DNA of 64,000 bases from Paramecium sonneborni (taxonomy: Eukaryota; Ciliophora; Oligohymenophorea; Peniculida; Parameciidae): assembly GCA_905182985.1 (NCBI GenBank), contig CAJJDN010000019.1, positions 62,001 to 126,000 on the forward strand, read 5' to 3'. The notes beneath the pieces were generated by a model. It saw only the letters and a program-made list of their open reading frames with translations. It was not told the DNA's origin and searched no databases. Position 1 is the stretch's first letter, and every line of letters starts with the position of its first letter. Below, piece by piece: positions 60,757 to 64,000 of this stretch. Made by a program: the position numbers and the translations under genes.

Positions 60757-62250
60757 TCAAAAGACATTACAAGCTTCACAACCTCCTGTTTTTGTTTGTA
60801 TAATCTCTGTTGGTGCTTGCTATTACCTAAAATATTATAATTAAGTTATTATTACAAATCAATCTATTGTTCTGGTAAATTTTATTTAACTTCAATAACC
60901 TGTTGTTATTCTTAAATTATTTATTATTGTTCTTCTTCAACAACAACCTATTTAATTTCTTATTGTTAATTCTCTTAAATATCAATATTTTCATGTTATA
61001 TTGTTTCCACAATTTATGGAACATATTACTAAAAATAGATTTAAAAATAAAACTTGATTATAACTTTTAGAGAAATCTAAATTGCTAAAGCTAGATTCTA
61101 TTTATTCTGTAAATTTATCATTTAAAATTTAAGCTTATTGATAACTATGAATTTTTTTGGTCATAGCATCATGCATAAATTAATAACCCTTATGTATTGT
61201 ATCTAAAAAGGTTATTCTATCCTATAAAATTTTTGCTTTATCCTAATTCTTGTTAGTTTCTGATTAAATTTTTTACTTTTCAAGAGCATGCTAAAAATAA
61301 TATAAAAAAATATACTGTCTGTAATAACTTCTCATTATCATGAATCTCTTTGGATTACTTCTCTACATCAATCATTAATTCTACAATCTTAAAGATGATC
61401 TTAATTTAAGCTTAGATTGCTGGTGTTAAAATATTAGAAGATATTATCTAATCCTTCTGTTTTATTAAATTTTAAGTTCTTTCAAATTCATCTTTTTTCA
61501 TATCTACAGCTTTCACTTTTCCTAATCTTTCTTTGAAGTCTTAAGATCCTTCAGGCTTCTCGAATACTTATTCCTTAAAAGATATTAAATATAAATCAAC
61601 TTTGAAATTGTTCCAATAATAACTTGAGGCTGGTTCTTTATAAATAACAACTAACGTCCATATCCATAACTCATTAACAGGACTTTCTTTGTCTTTATTC
61701 TTTATATTTAATTACTCTATCATTATATAATACAATTACTTAAGTCATTAATATTCAATGAATTAGCATCATCCTATCTCATTTTATTCAAACCTACAAT
61801 TTTCTTTTTAGCCTCTTAAATATTATTTTGAAGTTCTTTTTCATCATGCTTAGGTACTATAGCTTATAACCTTTGTATCTCATCTTGAGATATTTTTAGG
61901 TCTGCTTCAATCTAACAGATATATATATCATAATTACTGATTTTTTTTATTCTCTGTTCACTTATAAATGTTATTATAGTCGATTACTTTCAATTGTTAA
62001 CGTTTCTATAATATTTTAAAGTGTGATTTTCTAAATTCTCTTTCAATATATTACCTCTTTTCCAAAGTATTCTTTATCTTAATGTAAGGAATCTCTGACA
62101 AATTTCTCAATTAAATTCAAACGATTTGATGTGTACTTTACTGCTGCTGCCTAATCACTATGTCCAGGGTTAACTTCCTTAAGCTACTAAATTTAGAGAT
62201 TCTGATTTCATATAAAGACTTTTTACTTTTAGATTATCAAGTTTGCTCAT
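60757..62250 (-). CDS. Coiled-coil protein ending in a CaaX-like motif
   Basis: A 433-residue protein, MSKLDNLKQLKEVNPGHSD at the start. Long helical segments (VKAVDMKKDEFERTQNLIKQ, HALEKQKIQSETNKNQDKA) are followed by a Gln/Glu-rich linker and the C-terminus TKTGGCEACNVF. The last four residues CNVF fit a prenylation box, with a second Cys three residues before that could be acylated. Seven introns (40, 24, 26, 23, 25, 25 and 29 nt) are required and give exactly 434 codons; the first, at 40 nt, is long for this genome. The helical body recalls BAR or tethering proteins, but no family was identified. Confidence 0.75.
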
Positions 62251-63099
62251 AAATTATAAATATTTATCATTTAATTTAGCCTTAAAATAAAGATGTCATT
62301 TCTTTATTCAAAATTATTATCCTTCCATTCTTCACATTAATTACATTACATTATTTCTTTTATATAACCATATGTGATTTCTTATTCTTTTAATTATGAT
62401 TTTTATATTTAGAAATTTAGATGTCTTTTCTAATTTTTTTCATTCATTCATTCAATACTGGTTCTATTTTTACTCCTTTTTATTTATATATTACTTGCTT
62501 TTCAGATTATTCTTCATCTATACATCAAATCATTTTTTTCTTAAGAGATTTTTAAATCTCATAATAAAAAGTTTATCATTTTAATTCCAATATCAATATG
62601 ATACCTTTACTGACATCTAGTTCTTGTTTTATGAAGATTCATATTAGTAAAAAATATGTATATTGTTGATTTTTAGAATTTCATCTGATTTTTGCAAAGA
62701 TTATTACACAAATGATAAAGCAAAATAATTTATGTTAAATATTTACCAAATCTGTTTTTGAAAGAGAATACACAATTATCTAAACTTAGAAGATTAATTT
62801 ATTTTTTTTAATTTTAAATTATTATCGATACCTTGAAGAAATATCTATGTGTTTTTATTTATCAATTAGTTCTATAATAATCACTGGATTGTTTTATCAA
62901 GAAGTTTAATAAATTATATTATCGATTTCTTTACTAATGAAATTTTATTAAAATAATTTATACTTATTTACAAAAAGTGATCATAAAAAAACATTTGATT
63001 TAAAATATCAGAAAGATTCATTATTCATTTAGCAAAATGCTAAAAGTTCATTAAAGAAAGATATAAAAATAAATATAATAACTATTATTTCTATCAATA
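62251..63099. other. AT-rich intergenic stretch, nothing recognised
   Basis: About 850 bases with frequent TGA or low-complexity sequence in every frame. It is upstream of the CaaX gene and downstream of the TPR gene, both on the reverse strand. Confidence 0.5.
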
Positions 63100-64000
63100 T
63101 CATTTTGTTATATTTAACAGAGATATTTTATTTTTTCCCATTTATCCTGTTAACAGTCTTCTCCTCTTGATCAAATGTACTGCTAATTACACCTATTCTA
63201 TAAATCACTACATATAATATTTTTACCTGATTTCAAATAATACCATATTAATAAATTTAATATTGGTACTGGAACAATTTGATTATTTTAGTTTATATTA
63301 ATTTCACAGCAATTTAACAATGATTAAATAGAATTCCAAGCTTAAGGTAAATTATTATTATGCAAATTTAATGCAGCATAATTAAAATAATTGATTGCTT
63401 TAGGACTATAATTTAAAAAGCATGTCGTTTAAATACCAATGACATTCCTGCATTAAAATAACAAATTGCTATTGATAAATCTACTTAAAAAATTAGCTAC
63501 TCCATTGGTATTCAAAAAGATATTAGCTTCTTTAATTTTAGAAGTAGAAATTTAAGCTTCTAATATATATTGTATTATTGTGTATTTATTAGTATCTGAT
63601 AAGTTATACTCTAATGCTTCTTTACCTTATTATAAGGCTAGGTTACAATCTCCTCTACACAGTAATGCATATGTTAAAAATACAATTGAAGATTCAAATA
63701 TTTATGATCCTGCTATTTATAATTAATCTTAATCTAAGTGTATAATTTCTTCCCTTTTCTCCTTTTTAGATAAAATAATAGCATTACGGAAAGATCTTTA
63801 ATAGATTTTATTTATTATACTTTATAGCATTATTTAACAATTCTTTGTAAGCTTTTGGTTATACAAATTTATTTTCTTCATTTTTTTAATCAATTTTATA
63901 GAATTAATCTTAATATTCTTCATCAGCATCACTATAAATTTCTCTGCTTTAAAGTATAATTTTTTTCGCTTCCTCTTAGTTATTTATTTGAGAATGCTCT
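63100..64000 (-). CDS. TPR protein resembling CNOT10 (C-terminal part, runs off right edge)
   Basis: The reverse-strand reading enters at 64000 and ends at TGA 63100-63102. It is helical-repeat protein: FLTYALLCRGDCNLALQQGK, YILEAQISTSKIKEANIFL, YFNYAALNLHNNNLPQAWNS and finally QLAVHLIKRRRLL. The order and the late QLA..LIKRR motif resemble CNOT10, a TPR subunit of the CCR4-NOT deadenylase complex, but the similarity was judged by eye. Two introns are inferred, 26 nt (near 63770) and about 29 nt (near 63225). The N-terminal part is missing from the window. Confidence 0.6.

Overview
The window is protist macronuclear DNA, almost certainly from a Paramecium of the aurelia group. Conserved proteins read through TAA and TAG as glutamine and end only at TGA. 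Introns are 19-40 nt (mostly 22-28, GTA...TAG/AAG). Base composition is strongly AT-rich, and genes are packed on both strands with gaps of tens of bases. Every gene model here was read by hand with that code. Most models were confirmed because exon lengths sum to a multiple of three once the tiny introns are removed.

Layout. 1-6.4 kb: an edge fragment, the proteasome ATPase Rpt1, a DIX-domain protein, the Rieske protein of complex III, a ULK-like kinase and a UBE2S-type ubiquitin-conjugating enzyme. 6.4-11.7 kb: gene-poor, with three small unknown genes and decayed coding relics. 11.7-23.9 kb: a CNNM-like transporter, a tail-overlapping small gene, a large decayed pseudogene, a cytosolic carboxypeptidase, a secreted M28 peptidase (carboxypeptidase Q type) and three unknown, partly coiled-coil proteins. 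23.9-33 kb: a polytopic membrane protein, a coiled-coil protein, a pseudogene with one TGA, an SLC37-type transporter and an unknown protein. 33-43 kb: a membrane hybrid histidine kinase and a 2035-residue Cys-rich/GPS polycystin-1-like protein. 43-54.7 kb: a mitochondrial membrane protein, a RagC/Gtr2 GTPase, two PP2C phosphatases, a pseudogene, tRNA methyltransferase Trm13, a 93-residue protein and a large kinase. 55-64 kb: a ubiquitin-like protein, two tandem VWA proteins, a coiled-coil protein with a CaaX end, and a TPR protein resembling CNOT10 that runs off the right edge.

Three single N characters (24948, 50225, 56097) each sit between two direct copies of about 1.0-1.1 kb. These are unmerged overlapping contig ends, so the gene fragments beside them are assembly duplicates rather than extra genes.

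Most unusual here is how tightly genes are arranged. Four head-to-head pairs have only 7, 16, 18 and 19 bases between start codons. Two co-directional pairs overlap as ATGA, and one tail-to-tail pair shares the palindrome TCATGA. No tRNA, rRNA, CRISPR array or mobile element was recognised.
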